A stretch of DNA of 50,167 bases from a virus. This document shows positions 48,901-50,167 of the stretch, piece after piece. Numbering within the stretch: position 1 is the first letter of the stretch; each line of letters opens with the position of its first letter. The notes under the pieces were generated by a model, which did not search any database, was not told the origin of the DNA, and saw nothing but the letters and a program-made list of their open reading frames with translations. The DNA lies in IMG/VR virus record IMGVR_UViG_3300028581_000003, positions 1 through 50,167 of that record; one strand, written 5' to 3'. A program made the position numbers and the translations under genes.

Positions 48901-50167
48901 GAAAATGAATAGGTCTTCAATTGGGTTGTATAGATAGACACTCTATTACCCCACAATGAAAATCCGCTTTCAGAAGTATCTCCCCTCATTAAATTCATAA
49001 GTCCGTAAAAGGGAACCCCGCCAGGTATTGGATAAACTGGATTAATCCACATACTTATTGTATATTGTGATAAGTTGTAATATCCAATACTTATATAATC
49101 ATTACTTCCATCAAAGCTAAACGCTTTCCCGAACTTTCCACTCGTAACCTGTGTTGCTCCTCCAATAGCAGTTCCATTATTTCTGCCCATATAATCAATA
49201 ACCTTTGTTCCAGTAGAATCCGTATCATCCATTCTCCACCACGAAACTAAAGAATTATCTATATCCAAAATAGTCGAAGAATTTGGAGCAGAAGCTGTGG
49301 AAAAATTTATTAAAATTTCTCTTTGCTGATAATAAGTATTATTTATAGGAGAATTGAAAATATACAAAGGAGAAATTCTATCAATTGCTAAAGTATTATT
49401 TTGGGTTTGATAGTTATTTCCAGACCAATCAAAGATGGAATAAAACCAATTGTAAGTTCCATCTACAAGTGTTATTACAATTCCTAAAGTTGATTGAGTG
49501 ACTCCCTCCACAAATGTTATTGTTTGATTTAAAACTCCATTTATCCACAGACTTGCGTTTTTAATTCCTGAGTTGTCCGAAACACTTGCTGTGAAATTAT
49601 GAGTTGCATTATTTGAATAAGTATTATTCGCAGGATTAATTAAAGTTCCAGATGGCAAAGATGTATCCAAAGTTATTGTCTGACTTGTCGAGCTTCCACA
49701 ATTATTTGCTAAATCACAAACTGTTGAATTATAAGTGTAAATTTCTGATAAAAGACTTGTCCAATTGATTGAATTTATGTTTGTCAAATAATTTGTTGAA
49801 TTAACCAGACTTGTGGAGTTGTAAAGATTGTAAGTTATATTTTTGAAGTTTATTTCTGTTACAGATGTGGAAATGGCAAACCAATTATTTGATGAGAATG
49901 TATTATTTTCAGGAGAAGTTATTGACACAACTGGATTTGTCGCATCGATTGTTAATGTATTGTTCGGAGAAGTGTATACATTTCCAGCAAAATCGTAAGA
50001 CTTATAATTCCAATACCAAACATTGTCCGAGATTCCTGTTATATAATTCGAATCAATGTAAGAAGCTGTTCCTGGAACAGTTGTATGTGAAAAGACACTT
50101 CCTAAAGAATTATACATTGTCATTGTAATGTTTTTTATCATAAAGTTATCTGTGATATTGGCAGTAA
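45909..50167 (-). CDS. Giant surface adhesin-like protein, C-terminal part (continues from 1-3683)
   Basis: Same gene as 1-3683; 50041-50167 duplicates 1-127. This part adds Ig-like repeats (SITSPENNTFSS, GTLINPANNTYSN) and a LamG domain (SLVSWWRMDD ... FSFDGSNDYISI ... SIDDVMIFNRSL). More Cys-containing beta domains, a GGSGG linker and a final beta domain follow, then a C-terminal pair of membrane helices (PYFIIFALFSLISYFFF, then LFLSIAISVIISFIAIIFI) anchoring it. Over a hundred N-x-S/T sites suggest dense glycosylation. LamG plus propeller plus Ig repeats points to cell attachment. At 2,604 residues it takes about 16 percent of the circle. Confidence 0.85.
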   Translation of the reverse strand, partial: TANITDNFMIKNITMTMYNSLGSVFSHTTVPGTASYIDSNYITGISDNVWYWNYKSYDFAGNVYTSPNNTLTIDATNPVVSITSPENNTFSSNNWFAISTSVTEINFKNITYNLYNSTSLVNSTNYLTNINSINWTSLLSEIYTYNSTVCDLANNCGSSTSQTITLDTSLPSGTLINPANNTYSNNATHNFTASVSDNSGIKNASLWINGVLNQTITFVEGVTQSTLGIVITLVDGTYNWFYSIFDWSGNNYQTQNNTLAIDRISPLYIFNSPINNTYYQQREILINFSTASAPNSSTILDIDNSLVSWWRMDDTDSTGTKVIDYMGRNNGTAIGGATQVTSGKFGKAFSFDGSNDYISIGYYNLSQYTISMWINPVYPIPGGVPFYGLMNLMRGDTSESGFSLWGNRVSIYTTQLKTYSFSTNPGWHLITYTYNGTHMTGGVDGSIGSPVMINNTFDNPAILRQIGYRGDGASPYNGSIDDVMIFNRSLDSQEIMALYNSTSIFYNKTFESGNHTIKAYVQDLAGNINSTELREFYSPYQTNICNSTACVLQVEGNSTWEENANVTFTYQGEEDEESAFQWFVDGVQKLIGVGEKIFNFLFSLKKDVSSEVEMKKLDRSNISLNGFNDSTTSKFLPITANQTTRVYIKANNFYNATNFLLNFSSQKTNISTARFNDTIFDTCSPYAPDNMIGAYSDSTSNSYNLPISSDTYWDEYENNNISICMLACQESSQSITMAVNGVNVKTWTSGEIDVCGSSCYNFGKYCVSVDKSFFNIGNNPITLTTPYVAPERSNRYGFATQAQLIGVDSGLLSSNDGIWLPTTTYKALSNVSIKVGGQTVYSNASSSLEFHSSSTNVSLISANCTSFSNCTIPIEIFSSRSGYLNLSKVSLNYTSYSTEDFSRSFTINTNSQNPLISFGLNTPANDTLTNQSSIFVNISRTEINPKNITFSLYNISMSLVKNVSFTNDTLFYNFTNLSSNIYYYQVNTSDIVGNQNSTELRKMTINRPLELYFLSTSSLGNLYNTRQVFAHVFVYDDNFKNITYRIFDENNNVATTVYNSETNFHYFDGLTAGNYTFNVEACDVLDYCSITPNRSVKINSPGFEITTPQFDAVFVSQLTEYLMQIKHTINRSQVSACWYNVENLTSSLQSKVSNTSLANCENISITLAAPDDTESRWKYRINLFANDTLGLLGQTYSDFIITQENDVINNPGSNGGSGGTTIVVGDTNESKWSIKTKAFDFQMSQGAERTGTFEFENLGTIEQTIKLECSVTNSSLSSCSWLSFESSSFVLPVQSNFITEKTFSIKLPIDITEGEYFLNIRAVDAKNKDAIITLKIIVGAPGTQIVETVIKLGKDKELTIFGKVIKVPYFIIFALFSLISYFFFNYIVFRKMKILKEIRLFLSIAISVIISFIAIIFI

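Noticed and set aside
1-50167. 127-bp terminal direct repeat as a viral terminal redundancy
   Set aside because: It lies inside one coding frame that continues across the join, so assembly overlap of a circle explains it better.

Overview
The window is a complete circular molecule, not a chromosome slice. Its first 127 bases (1-127) are repeated exactly as its last 127 (50041-50167), so the unique circle is 50,040 bp and one very large gene reads across the cut. The organism is an archaeon or an archaeal element. TTTATAAA/TTTAAAAA promoters sit at a fixed distance from start codons. Genes are packed in strings with ATGA stop/start overlaps. The replication genes are archaeal/viral in type (AEP primase-helicase, family B polymerase, ATP-dependent ligase). 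The AT-rich composition, the many Asn/Ser/Thr-rich surface proteins and several small conserved families resemble DPANN archaea (Woesearchaeota/Pacearchaeota-like), but that host assignment is inference. I recognise no terminase, portal, tail or known capsid gene. A HerA/FtsK-like ATPase, many membrane proteins, a nucleotide-metabolism cassette and an integrase fit a tailless, probably membrane-containing virus, or a large virus-like plasmid.

Layout. (1) 45909-50040 joined to 1-3683 (minus): a 2,604-residue secreted, membrane-anchored adhesin, followed upstream by two small membrane proteins with protease-like motifs (3680-4956). (2) 4987-8604 (minus): a membrane/spike operon led by a ribbon-helix-helix protein. 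(3) 8657-12906 (minus): a LamG surface protein and a secreted propeller-like protein. (4) 12946-15954 (minus): a string of about twelve small, mostly zinc-binding or helical proteins, including a Tad2-like (DUF2829) candidate anti-defence gene, behind a structured 5' leader. (5) 15955-16503: noncoding region with a candidate small RNA and a frame-disrupted ORF. (6) 16504-21215 (minus): regulators, a zinc-ribbon PD-(D/E)XK protein, a candidate origin and the primase-helicase. (7) 21325-29970 (plus): three promoters driving nucleotide metabolism (dUTPase/MazG-like, a thymidylate-synthase homologue with the Asn-to-Asp change of dCMP hydroxymethylases), DNA polymerase B and DNA ligase. (8) 30008-30745 (minus): tyrosine recombinase. 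(9) 30990-34385 (plus): small membrane proteins and the HerA/FtsK-like ATPase. (10) 34383-36989: tRNA-Met-like gene, a candidate major structural protein, a divergent wHTH regulator, a membrane protein and an HNH protein. (11) 37186-41300 (minus): about twenty tiny proteins, among them DUF378, a stand-alone NrdD glycyl-radical domain and a ferritin-like hairpin protein. (12) 41297-45865 (minus): three large single-pass envelope-type proteins.

The most striking property is regulatory. At 13 promoters on both strands the first T of the TATA box lies exactly 29 nt before the A of the first ATG, so most transcripts should be leaderless. The exceptions (15954 operon, integrase, 35432 gene, the RHH operon, the 16387 RNA) are where structured leaders, palindromes or a noncoding RNA are seen. 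Two promoter flavours separate replication genes (AACATTTATAAATA) from structural/late genes (TTAATAATAATATTTATAAA), suggesting a temporal programme.
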